A DNA stretch of 64,000 nt from Clarireedia homoeocarpa. Its lineage: Eukaryota > Ascomycota > Leotiomycetes > Helotiales > Rutstroemiaceae. The notes beneath the pieces are model-generated. The model had not been told where the DNA came from, did not search any database, and saw only the letters and a program-made list of their open reading frames with translations. The translations under genes were made by a program, and so were the position numbers. Positions 23,579 to 33,474 of the stretch are shown here, piece after piece. Positions within the stretch are counted from its first letter, which is position 1. Each line of letters begins with the position of its first letter. The DNA is taken from assembly GCA_001465935.1 (NCBI GenBank), contig LNKV01000014.1:248001-312000 (forward strand), given 5' to 3'.

Positions 23579-25068
23579 TTACTCGTCACCCTTCGCACTC
23601 CCGCTCTCCCAAACAACGAAATCATCCTCCGGTTTCTCAATATCCTCCACGACTCTCTTCTGCATCAAATCGTCTATCTCCCTCTCCCTCTCCTTGCCTT
23701 TACCCTCCAAGACCTGCGTCTCCGGTATCGCCGAAGTATCATCTGCTTGCGGCTTCTCTTCCGCCGCAACGACCTCTTCAGGATCCGGCAAAATAATAAA
23801 AACACTCCTCTCGTCACAACCATCCGCATAGAAATCCTCCTTCTTCATCTCCCCCAATGGCGCACGATCGATTTCAATCGCATTCACATCCACAGCTTCT
23901 CTCCTCTTCCTCTGCATCTTAGTTTTCATCTTCATTTTCATTTCTCCCATGCTCTCTCCTAACGAAGAAGAACCATACAGAGTAGAAGAAGAGGTAAAAG
24001 AAGCCAAACGCGTCTGCGAAATATCATCCACGGGTGGGATGTTTTCCTTTTCGCACTTCTCAAATTCGCGCTCGCTTAACGCGGATTCTTCGTCGGAAGA
24101 AATGTCTAATGTGCAGGTGCTGTGTTCCATGAGGTTGGTGGCGAGTTCCTCTTCGGTGTCTTCGTGGATTTGGAAAAACCAGGAAGATTTGGTTTCGTTG
24201 GCGTGGGAGCGGAGCGATGAGGGGATAGCATCACTGGTGGATTTGGAGGATGAGGTCGAGAGAGAAGAAGCTTGACGTTGGCGTTGACGTTGACGTGCGC
24301 CATATGAGGGGATGGTTCCTGAGAGTGCGGCATCGATGCTGAAGGAGAGACCACTGGCGGTAGAGGTGGAGAATTTAGGTGGTGGGATTACGCGGGTGAC
24401 GGGGGAATTGGTGCTTCGACGATGATTGTTGAGGATGCCGACGCGTTTGCGAGTTGGAGAACGACCGGCTGGGGCGGAGAGGGGAGAAGGCTTCGAGACC
24501 GAGGTGGTGCTGGTTTTGGGAGTGCGGGAGGTGGGTTGAAGGATGGCGCGGTGGGATTTGCTAGGTTTGAGGGGTGAGGTGAGGCATGATTCGGTAGGGG
24601 AGGGAGGCGCTTTGGTTAGGAAGAATTGGCTAGGTTTCGAGAGGGTATCGTTGTCTTTGCTCATGTCGTCGATAGCTTTGGATCGTTTAGGCGAGGCGAA
24701 GATAATCGGAGCGACATTTTCGGAATCGTCGTCCGAGTCGAAAGCCATAGCCTTACGTTTACCAGGCGAGGTCTGAGTAGATGAAACAGCTGGAGAGAAT
24801 GTAAGACTCATGATTGATTTGGGGGAAGTGATGCTACGATTGATATGACAGGATAGGAAATAGAGAACGAGAACAACGACAGGAAGTTATTCAAAGGCGG
24901 GGGGGGAAAACAACATGGACAAACGTTGTGTTTGCAATAGGATAGTGATAGAGTAGAGCTTTGCATACCATTTTGACGGTTCTTGACACTGGTGAGGTTT
25001 TGAAGACGGGAACCATTTACAGGCGCGAAGGGCTGTCTCGCAGTTGCCATGGGCATATGTGTAGTCAT
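23579..25068 (-). CDS. Uncharacterised Ser/Thr/Pro-rich nuclear-type protein with KENIPP motif
   Basis: A 436-residue, largely disordered protein that I cannot name. Two exons on the minus strand: 24969-25068 and 23579-24789, with a 179-nt intron (GTATGC donor, CCAG acceptor), in phase. Exon 1 gives MTTHMPMATARQPFAPVNGS and then RLQNLTSVKNRQN, followed directly by AVSSTQTSPGKRKAMAFDSD. This is the arrangement I recall from ascomycete relatives and is why the later ATG at 24811 was not used. Many SP/TP sites, basic KRK and RSPTRKRVG patches and an EKENIPP box suggest a nuclear, cell-cycle-phosphorylated protein; this is inference. A short conserved-looking core, SWFFQIHEDTEEE followed by STCTLDISSDEE, lies near residues 230-270. 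The upstream region is packed with repeats. Confidence 0.8.
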
Positions 25069-25127
25069 GATGGATGGATGTTGGACGGGTATTCCGCGGC
25101 GAACTCGCACTGATGTGAATTATGATT

Positions 25128-25216
25128 AATGAAGGATTCCTTGATGAATAATGAAGGATTCCTTGATGAATAATGAAGGATTCCTTGATGAATAATGAAG
25201 GATTCCTTGATGAATT
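25128..25216 (+). repeat. 22-bp tandem repeat, four copies
   Basis: The unit AATGAAGGATTCCTTGATGA plus two bases is repeated four times with a period of exactly 22 bp and no visible divergence. It lies 60 bp upstream of the start codon at 25068 on the minus strand. Confidence 0.92.
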
Positions 25217-25378
25217 CGAGTCCTATCGTTTTCGATGACGAGAATCCACTTTGATGTGCTTCGATTTGGGCTCGAGGTTTCTCTCAAAAAGAATCAACTC
25301 GCATAGACAACAACAAGGTCAGTCGCGTGTGTGTGGGTGTGTGGAGTGTATGGATTGAATTGTTTGTATGTATGTGTG

Positions 25379-25448
25379 TATGGATGGATGGATGGGATGG
25401 ATGGATGGATGGATGTATGTATGTATGTATGTATGTATGTATGTATGT
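25379..25448 (+). repeat. (GGAT)n then (TATG)n compound microsatellite
   Basis: About eight GGAT units with one interruption run directly into about nine TATG units. Confidence 0.95.
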
Positions 25449-25675
25449 TGTGTGTGTGTGAAAGTATTGTTTGTTATGCGAGGTCGTGTTCGGTCGGGGA
25501 TCGCCCAATTGTTATAGGCAAAAACAGAAAGGTACAGCAAGGTGCCCGGCTCAGAGGTAAACAATCAAATAAATACTCGGAATACCCCACAGTACTTGGG
25601 TACAAAGCAGGTGAAAAGGAAGCTTCGCCGTGTGAGGACCAAAACAAGCAAAAACTCTACAAACAGTGAATACTG

Positions 25676-25740
25676 CAGTCCAGTATCGTCCAAGTATCGT
25701 CCAGTATCGTCCAGTATCGTCCAGTCCAGTCCAGTCCAGT
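25676..25740 (+). repeat. CAGTATCGTC / CCAGT nested repeat
   Basis: Four copies of a 10-11 bp unit (CAGTATCGTC) followed by CCAGT pentamers; one copy carries a one-base shift. Confidence 0.88.
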
Positions 25741-26248
25741 CGTGTCGCGTTGTGTTGTTTCGCCCGGTCGGGATAGAATACTTTGTAGAACAAACGAAAC
25801 GATCGGAAGAAAAGAGGAAGAAAAGAGTCGAGGCGAAAGGCGGGAGAGGCAGCATATATTGGTTTGGGGAAAAGGGAAGAGTTGTGCTCGTTAACTTATC
25901 AAAGACAGTGCCAATCCACAATCTGGCCCATCTCCATCGCCATCTCCATCCTCCTCCCTTTCGCGTTGCAGCGCGTATAGCTTTTCGTGCCTTGAACCAA
26001 TCGCCATCACCGGCTGCGATTCACCAGTTCCAGAAAAGCGCAGCGGCGCCCGTGAAGGACCAGCCGGCTTTCATGCAATCTCGTTTCCGACCGTCCATTG
26101 GCTAATCGTGCGTGCAAGGGGGGCCGCTTGTCTTGTGGTGTAAAACCCGGGATGGGCTTCTGGTGTCACCGTTTTTCGCCATCGAAGGCAAGGGAGAAGG
26201 TGAACGCGAACCGGTGAATTTCAATATAAGACCAAGAACAAGAACATA

Positions 26249-26298
26249 CAAGAAAAAGAACAAGAACAAGAACAAGAACAAGAACACGAACAAGAACC
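26249..26298 (+). repeat. (AAGAAC)n imperfect hexamer repeat
   Basis: About eight AAGAAC hexamers, purine-rich, with point variants at both ends. Confidence 0.88.
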
Positions 26299-26484
26299 GC
26301 GTCTTCTCATCTTTCTGTACAAGTATATTCCCTCCGTACGAAAGTGCCTGCTCCCTCGGTCTGCATGCTGTGCTGTCTGCTGTCTGTAATCCGATCATCG
26401 AGATGAATATACATATGTATCTACTGTACTTAGTTTTTACTTTACTCTCAAAAGTTACCTCTTCTGTACTTCATATAGTACACA

Positions 26485-26523
26485 TCCCATATCCCATATC
26501 CCATATCCCATATCCCATATCCC
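26485..26523 (+). repeat. (CCCATAT)n heptamer repeat
   Basis: About five and a half perfect copies of a 7-bp unit. Confidence 0.92.
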
Positions 26524-26599
26524 AATTCACTTTCCTCTCTTCATCTCCTTCACTCTCCAATGAAACAAGAAAAACGCGCTTCCCATAAAAGCCTATACG

Positions 26600-26632
26600 A
26601 AAGTACTCCGCCTCCACCTGCGGAGGTACTTT
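26600..26632. repeat. Inverted repeat (hairpin-forming)
   Basis: AAAGTACTCCGC at 26600-26611 pairs with GCGGAGGTACTTT at 26620-26632 with a single one-base bulge and an 8-nt loop. No T-run or known terminator context applies in a fungus. Confidence 0.8.
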
Positions 26633-27279
26633 GACGCGTCCAGTCGCGTCCTTCGCGTTTACCCCCCCCCTCCCTCTTGTCGCGCTCGCCACACTATTCT
26701 CGGTTTTTTTCTTTTCTACATCAAAGCTGAAGCGAGAAAGTGCTTCCAAGTACACACACAGTACAGTCTTTCATATATGGGTCGCGTCGGTTAGTTTGCT
26801 GCGACCCATCTTCGCTCCACTTCACTATTACTCAATGCATGCATAACTATTGGTTTATGATCACTCTCCCCTCAATCATCTATCACCTATGGTTATGCTA
26901 TGCTATGCTGCCTATGCTACCTTGCTGCCTATGAATCTGATGCCGTGTTATACTTTTCTCTGCTGTGCATAATGTGTCACGCTTCCTTCACCATGAAATA
27001 TCAAGTGGCGGACCATCTATTCAAAATTGCGCTAAGAAGTGTCTTGACTATATTGCATCTGCTGGGCGCCTTATCCTAAATCTTTGACTGGTCCTCTCCG
27101 TTTTGAATAATGCTAACGACTGCAAACCGCTCTAGTGAGCAGGTGAAAGAGTTGGCTAATGATGAAAGAAGGAAAAAATAATACTGTATCCAGTTTCAAA
27201 CGAAATATAAGCTCATCCTGTACCACCCCAGCCACCCCATTCATTCATCTGTCCATCCATCCACCCATCCCTCCCTCCC

Positions 27280-28933
27280 TCAATCAATCTCTCCCACTCG
27301 TGGGGCACCACCTTGCCAATCATTACGCTCGTAATAACGGAAGACTAGGTCATATCCATCAAAATCGTGCACAATCCGGTCGATCCTCCGGTATCCAGGA
27401 AGATTTTCCATTCTTGCACTTCTCAAGCGAGCAGCGCTGGCAGTCTTCATGTCTGAGGCAGAATCACCAAGTAAGGTCAACTCCCTTCCCTCAGCTGAGT
27501 TGGTTTTCGATTCGAACAAGGTAACACTGAAACGCCCGGGCTTGAAAATGTCAACCACATTCTCTATGACATCAGCTGTCTCGCGACCACTCTGGCATCC
27601 AGGAACATTGGTCTCGAAAGAAGCATAAGAGCATTGTGGTTCTGGGGTGACATGTACCGTGAAATAATGCGTGGCAGCGCCAGCTTGATCCGGCGCCGGA
27701 ATCACACCATTGGCTGAGAATCCACAAGGAGTGAAGAGGTAAGCATCGACACGTGCATCGGGATACTTCGAGGTAGGGTAGACATCCGAAAGACCGCAAG
27801 CTTCCGAAACTACCGTACCAAGTGCATGACCTTCGGTGCTCAGCTCATCTGGAAAGGATACCTCATCATCGGGAGTGACAAGTCCTCCATTTTTGTCCGA
27901 AGATGGGTTACTAAAGACATCAAACGTCTCATCAGTATTGGTGCTGCTGCCGACCGTCATGCCACTGCTACTCATGTTGGATCCACTCAAATCACCAAGG
28001 CTTTCAGCAGCCGATTGACGAGCTTCCTGGGCTCTCTTAGCATACTTTTCCTCCGCGACCGCACTCGCGTGGTCAAGATAGAACTGTTTAGCATTATTTG
28101 GCTCAAGATCGGTCATGAGAATCTCCAAAGTCTCATCATTGTTGGACCCTTGAGCACCAAAGGCAGTGAAAGAACTGGTTGGAAGGTTCAAAAATTTGGT
28201 CTCGGTGATTGGCCTGTCTCTGTCTGGAGTTCTTGGTGGCGTAAGTGTAGTGTTGGGGTTGGTCAAGTAGAGATACCAGTGGTCTCCATTCATCTTGCCA
28301 ACCATGTATGCACTTCCGCCCAAAAACATATCGTCAAGGAATCTGACTTCATCCTTCCAGCTGCGATGTGGTTCTTGTTGTTTCTCTGGGAACAAGAAGT
28401 TCTTTCGGCTGTAAAAAACCCGGTAAGGTGTGGCCGCAGCCTTAATATCGGCAAGAGACTCGCAGTTATGGCATGGGAATCCAGCATCGATGGCAGCAAT
28501 TCTTAACATGCGGCGCAGTCCAAGAAGGAGGGTCGTTGTGCCACAAGTCTTGAGGATCAGCTTGTGCGGGAAGACGAACATGCTGGACTCGGAAAGAAGG
28601 TATGCATCGATATGTTCCGATTCTACAACGGACAAGACCTTGCAATTGACAAGATCTAGCATTCCTTTCCATGTTTCGGCAGGCACGGCCTTAAGACCAT
28701 TTGGCTGAGTTCCAGGAGGTAGATCACTGGCTGATGGAGCGAACCAAACCTCTAAAAGCTTCTCGGGACCTATTCATATTAGCGTGCTTCTAGCTGAGCA
28801 AAGAAGTCCCAAACAAACCTTCGAAGGCATTTGAAGAATCGAGATCGATAGTAGCCTCGCGATTAATAGTAAGATGAGGTGTACCGTCAGAAGGCGAGAA
28901 TGTATACTGGGATGGAATCTCGAGGTTGACCAT
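27280..28933 (-). CDS. spe2: S-adenosylmethionine decarboxylase proenzyme
   Basis: Makes decarboxylated AdoMet, the aminopropyl donor for spermidine and spermine. Two exons on the minus strand, 28819-28933 and 27280-28769, with a 49-nt phase-1 intron; 534 residues. The proenzyme cuts itself in LLSESSMFV between Glu99 and Ser100; that Ser becomes the pyruvoyl cofactor. The catalytic Cys is in LKTCGTTTLLLGL, near residue 114. The conserved FEGPEKLLEVWF segment crosses the splice site. Further conserved blocks are WHLY-like DHWYLYL and HYFTVHVTPEPQCSYASFET. A Ser-rich insertion near residues 300-370 makes it longer than the yeast enzyme, as is usual in filamentous fungi. Upstream lies a 601-nt stretch without a sense ATG, so AUG-type upstream ORF control is absent there. 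Confidence 0.95.
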
Positions 28934-29534
28934 CGCTATCGAGTAGATATGGGGAAGCGTGTGATATTTGGTGGCGTCTGGTGACTTGTGTTTTTCGCTC
29001 GTGTGAGTCTAGTTGCGCGGATTTGGCAAGTACTGTGAAGCACTATCTGCCACCCAGACGAACCTTGCGGTGTTCGACTGAGAAGAGAAGGCCCACAGAA
29101 CCGTGGGAAATAGTATAGGTCGGCGAAGCCGACAAGATATTCAGAATATGGACGTCACGTAGAGGACGTTAGGGAGGTCGAGTGCAAAGAGGGATGAAGA
29201 AGGCCTTTTGTGAAGGAATGTTGAAGTCTGGTTGTGCTCGGTCTGATAGATGCCGATACCGTGATGGGATATCGGGTCTAGCAGACGAGTAGTATCTGCA
29301 ATTTAAGCTATATGGTCTGTTTGTACGTTTGAGGGGGGCGTGGCTGGTGCTATCGAGGCCTTTGAAGAGAAGACTGTTAGCAAGACCGAATGGCGAGGAT
29401 ACGGACTGAACACTGTGATCCTTTTATGAAGATGAAGAAGGTGCAGGACAGTGAATGTGTGCAAGCCGCTTGAACTTATCAAGCAAGCACTTGCTCCAGA
29501 GAGTACCAAAACGAGATTCGAGGGGGCACGTTTT
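28934..29534 (-). promoter_or_regulatory. ATG-free upstream/leader region of the AdoMetDC gene
   Basis: Reading the minus strand, there is no ATG for 601 nt before the start codon (no CAT on the plus strand between 28934 and 29534). At random about nine would be expected. This suggests a long transcribed leader kept free of upstream starts; the transcription start itself is not visible. The rest of the gap to 29978 shows nothing notable except a T10 run near 29899. Confidence 0.5.
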
Positions 29535-29978
29535 CATGCGCGGGGCAGGGAAGCAGATATATGAGTGAATATGGAAAAGGAAACCTGGGATCTTCTTACT
29601 TTGCTGGCTTGGAAAGGAATCGAAGTAGGTCGTTGGTGCTCATAGAGATAGTAAAGGTCTTCAGGGAGATTTGTGTGATCTCAGTCGCGTGTGTTACGAG
29701 ACAACACACTGACTGTAATGCGATTGCAAAGATTGCAAGATCAATTGAGTAAATGATTCATTGATAGTTGATGGAGGGTGCAAACAGGTGGCAAACGGAA
29801 GCTATTTGAGGTGTTGGAGGAGGTCTCAGGGACGGTGAAGTGTGGAGATTTTGTTTTGTGCTGCATGTGCGCTGTTGAGGTTGCTGGGAAAACTTTTTTT
29901 TTTTCTGGAGACCCTTCTTTGAACCTGCTGCGTCATTGGGTCAGGCCCCAGAAACCGATTCGGGTAAGACAGAACTTA

Positions 29979-29999
29979 CAGTACTAGGCAATAAGTTTA
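29979..29999 (+). repeat. Left terminal inverted repeat of the Tc1/mariner element
   Basis: Begins CAGTACTAGG next to the flanking TA; pairs with the right end at 31305-31325. Confidence 0.75.
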
Positions 30000-30068
30000 A
30001 GCGAAAATCCATAAAATCGCGATTTTACGCGTTCAACACCACCCACACCTCTTTTTAATCAATCACCC

Positions 30069-31169
30069 ATGCCTACGCCACGTCGAATATTAGGAGTCCT
30101 TGATAGGAATATTAAAAAGCGGAAGGAATTAACTTCTAAAAAGAGAGGAGAGATTGTTGGTGCACGTCTTTGTAGTGTTTCCGCTACTAAAGTCGCTAAT
30201 ATCCTAAAAGTCCCGATCACCACAGTTTACAGTACTGTGAATGCCGACCTATTACGAGACGAAGGAGAAACTAGAGCGCGAACTGGCTGGCCAGTCAAGT
30301 ATACGGATCGACAGGTTCGTGCCTTTGTACACTATGTACGTCGCAATCCAAAGGATACCTACCAGCAGGTCCGTAACGCGTTCGGATGGAAATATACCAA
30401 CCATACCCTTCAGTGTATGCTTGAGCCTTCTGGGATCACAAACTGGCGGTGTAGACGGCGACCGTACTTAACAGAGAGAATTGCACGTCTCAGGTATAAC
30501 TGGTGTAGAGCTAGAAGGCATTAGACATTCGATGACTTCGCAAAGCATATATAGAATGACGAGTGTTCAGCAGAGCGGGGCAAAGGCGGGGCAAAGGAAT
30601 AGGCATTCTGTACTGCAGCGGAACGACTACTCCCAGCAAATATTACAATCTACAAGAAGTCGAAGGATATATCAGTAATAGTATAGGCCTGCTTTTGGTG
30701 GAAAGATAGGGCTATTCACAAGTCTGATCTCTATATAATAGACCGGGACTTCGCATCGAAGAAGAATGGGTACTCTGCCAACTCCTACCTCGAGGTGCTC
30801 GACTATAATATCGAATCTTGCTGGGAACCTGGGCTAGTTTTTATACAGGATAACGCACCTATCTATAATGCCCGTAAGGTACGCCAATGGTTTATAGATC
30901 GAGCTATACCAGTGCTTGAATGGCCACCTTATTCCCCGGATCTGAACCCGATTGAGCATATATGGTAGTATCTCAAAAGTTGGGTCTTAAAGTTACACCC
31001 TGAGCTTGAGTCGCTGGGAACAGGGGAAATCGCCCTTGAGGTACTAGAAAAAGCCTTAATGGAAGCTTGGGAGCGTATTCCAGATTCTATTTTTGAGGTA
31101 TGCTTAAGGAGTATGGAGAGGAGGCGTGATGCAGTAATTGAGGCTAAGGGTTGGCATACCAAGTACTAG
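30069..31169 (+). pseudogene. Tc1/mariner DD34E transposase with five in-frame TAG codons
   Basis: A 366-codon frame runs from ATG to a final TAG with no frameshift but is broken by five internal TAG codons at 30522, 30552, 30600, 30684 and 30966. From my memory of this fungal family, each sits where a Trp (TGG) is expected: the HW of the linker, the WSDE box, a later EW, the VW before ACFW, and IEHIWW. TGG to TAG is CpA to TpA on the other strand, the signature of RIP. The WSDE Ser also reads Asn, another G to A change. Still visible are an N-terminal helix-turn-helix (KVANILKVPITTVYSTV), the first Asp in NDEC, the second in FIQDNAP and, after 34 residues, the Glu in DLNPIEH. It cannot encode a full enzyme. 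Confidence 0.92.
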
Positions 31170-31304
31170 ACTGTACTATATTTTTTTAATTAAAACTAGA
31201 CTATATGATCACTCTTAATCCTTGATTTGAATCAAAAATAATATATGGTTGATTTTTAATTAAATGGAGAAGTGGGTGGTTAAACTCGTGATTTTCTCGA
31301 TTCC

Positions 31305-31325
31305 TAAACTTATGTTGGGGTATTG
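31305..31325 (-). repeat. Right terminal inverted repeat of the Tc1/mariner element
   Basis: On the minus strand begins CAATACCCCA and ends ATAAGTTTA; followed on the plus strand by TA. Confidence 0.75.
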
Positions 31326-32276
31326 TACGGAAGACCTTAGAAAAAGGCTAGAACAAACCGATTGTTCTATAGTACTCAAGCCCTATCGATGTAGGTAATC
31401 TGAGCAAAGAATTGGATGTGCGGTGCGAATCACGAAATAAGTAGATACGAGAAAACTGAGGGATTTTTGGCCAAATCCCAGGAACTCCTGGTTCGGTGGG
31501 TTTTCTCTCGATCGAAACGATCGGTGCGATGGGCATCAATGACTTCTCTTGGCAGGCAAGCACAACCGCCCCGCACTGTTTTATTATCAAAGGCAAACCC
31601 ATACGAGTATGAAAGGCATAAACCCCACCAAAGGAAGAAACGGTGTAACTCCCCCCTTTTCCCCAGCAACAAGTCATGCTTGCCATGTTGTCCGTATCGT
31701 GCCTCCCATTGATATTCAGGCTCAATGCGACATTATTAGATATTGCATTATCAGTGCCATGTTCGGGTCGTATAAAGTATGCGACTGTGACATGGACGTC
31801 GTGAATGCGCTCGTGGATCCCGGACATCATTAATATGTGCCGGTTCAAGTGGTCCGGGAAAATGGTTGATATTGCTCCTATCAGATCTACTGTTGGGCAG
31901 CCTTTGCCTACTTATCTTCTCATCTTCTTCAAACTCTGCATATATATACATACTTGCACCGTCTGTCAAGTCGTACAAAGGTGGTGTTCTTGTTGACTGC
32001 TCGACGCGAGCGAAGTGATTTGCGTATATCAGATAGATCTCTTGAGGCTACGTCGATAGACTTCATAACCTATGCTGGGCCATGACTGGTCCTGTCACCC
32101 AGTTATGCATTAGCATACGACTCTCGTTATAGTCAACAATCCCTTGCTGTAGTGATGCCCAAAATCGATGAAGAGATGGGTATATACTGTCTTGGTATGG
32201 CGCTCACAACATTCAGAGATATCAATATTCTACAATACTCTACACATTTGCACCATCCATGCATACGCTTTATAAG
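31326..32276. other. Intergenic region, transposon to mL57
   Basis: About 0.95 kb. A 166-codon minus-strand frame at 31348-31848 has no family match or start context I can defend. No other structure seen. Confidence 0.4.
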
Positions 32277-32464
32277 TTAGGATATACCAAGGGGCTTTAG
32301 TATCCTCTCTCTTGTTACCCTCGAAGCAACAGCGCCGCCTTTCTGTAATGCAATGGCTCCAATAATAGCATACAACGAAGTAGCAAGTACTACGTCCAAA
32401 CCGGATGCTTCTAAATCATCCCTCTACACAACACCGTCAGCGTTTCTTGTCAAATAGAGTGTTG

Positions 32465-32502
<38 letters not shown>

Positions 32503-33202
32503 ACTCACCAGCCTCGGTACCCATCTAACAATATCTGCCATGCCCAACTGAGATGCTAAACTTGCCATCCTCCGCTTGCCAATTGCCCCTGGTAGTGATA
32601 TGTTCGATACATTTGGCAGTCCTTCTAACGCAGGATGTGTGAATGGTTGTCGCTCATCTGCGACAGGTGGGGTTTGTGTGTTTGTCGCAACAGGTGATTG
32701 TAACAAAGCCAAAGTTGCCTGCAAATTCACAATGCGCCGACCTAAAAATTACAACTGCTCAGTAATTCGCTCTGATCCTATGCAAAGAAAACGTACCGAG
32801 AAACGCCAGGCGGTCATTGAATCCTCTCCTCCCTTGATCAAAACTCTTATGTGTGATAGCGAGCCATTTTACTTCTTCCGTGAGCACTTCATCGCCCCCT
32901 CGACCCAGAAATTTGGTGTAAAATCGATCCAGTTTTGCTGGATCATCATTGCACACAAACTCGTCTCTCTCCCCTTCCGCTACCCGAGGGTTGAAAGGTA
33001 ATTTCATCTTAGGTGGGGTGTATGACCATCTTGGCCGACGCTCTTGCTCTTCCACTCTTTGCACTTCTTCTGATCTAGACGTTGATGAAGAGAATTGTCG
33101 AACGTATTTTGAGTGAGAGGATGTGGAGGTGGCGCATGGGCATTTTTGCCGTACCTGTCGACTTAGGGATTGAAATGCCCTCGCGGACGTCTTGGATGCC
33201 AT
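32277..33202 (-). CDS. mrpl15: Mitochondrial large-subunit ribosomal protein mL57 (yeast Mrpl15), RNase III fold
   Basis: A mitoribosome protein with a catalytically dead RNase III-like domain. Three exons on the minus strand: 32797-33202, 32509-32741 and 32277-32423; 261 residues, all in phase. The N-terminus MASKTSARAFQSLSRQVRQK is an Arg/Ser-rich presequence. The fold begins near KLDRFYTKFLG and includes WLAITHKSFDQGRRGFNDRL. It then reads AFLGRRIVNLQATLALL across intron 1. The last exon gives EASGLDVVLATSLYAIIGAI and ends RERILKPLGIS. The acidic signature of active RNase III enzymes is not present. Intron 2 contains a 37-nt T run on the coding strand. The gene is head-to-head with rtt109, 272 bp apart. 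Confidence 0.9.
32465..32501 (+). repeat. A37 homopolymer inside mL57 intron 2
   Basis: Thirty-seven consecutive A on the plus strand (T on the coding strand), flanked by GAGTGTT and AACACTC, which can pair as a 7-bp stem. It fills nearly half of an 85-nt intron. Confidence 0.9.
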
Positions 33203-33474
33203 AGTCTCAGATAAATCGTGGGTAGGGCAATTGATTATGCTCTTCTCCTCTCCATAAAATTATTCTCCATGTTGAAGCTCAAGAGTTCTTGGAAACTTTG
33301 TTCCGTTCCGACGCTAAACTCTATTGAGGTGTGATCTAGAGTGCGCGTCTTCCGCCTCGCCGTCGCGTCTTGCAATTCACTCATTAAACTGGAAATTTAA
33401 TGGTCTCGTTGTAACTTGTTGTAATTCATGATAATGCTCTTCACGACATTCTCTGGACTTTTTTGGCTATAGCT

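Larger units (their letters stand above)
25069..27279. other. Repeat-rich upstream region
   Basis: 2.2 kb upstream of the KENIPP-protein gene, reaching to the 3' end of the AdoMetDC gene. It holds several tandem repeats and a hairpin, listed separately. A 187-codon plus frame at 25542-26105 and a 158-codon frame at 26112-26588 are largely repeat translations without splice or family support. Confidence 0.5.
29979..31325 (+). mobile_element. Tc1/mariner-type DNA transposon, RIP-inactivated
   Basis: A 1347-bp element flanked on both sides by TA (29977-29978 and 31326-31327), the target-site duplication typical of this superfamily. The terminal 21 bp of each end pair as inverted repeats at 14 of 21 positions without gaps (starting CAGTAC / CAATAC and ending ATAAGTTTA). 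Weaker similarity continues inward (AAAATC.CGA, CCACCCAC). It carries one transposase frame, annotated separately, and sits between the AdoMetDC and mL57 genes. Strong transposase similarity and both ends in place make this a full-length, dead copy. Confidence 0.9.

Noticed and set aside
24789..24811. Start codon at 24811 for the KENIPP protein
   Set aside because: An upstream exon (24969-25068) joins in phase downstream of this ATG and gives a better N-terminus, placing the ATG inside the intron.
25128..25216. CRISPR-like array
   Set aside because: The repeats are directly adjacent with no variable spacers, and the host is a eukaryote.
27826..28506. 226-codon plus-strand frame
   Set aside because: Antisense shadow of the AdoMetDC exon.
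1994..33202. Mitochondrial/Fe-S functional cluster (COA3, SdhC, Cfd1, mL57)
   Set aside because: The four genes are spread over 31 kb among many unrelated genes, so their proximity is probably chance.
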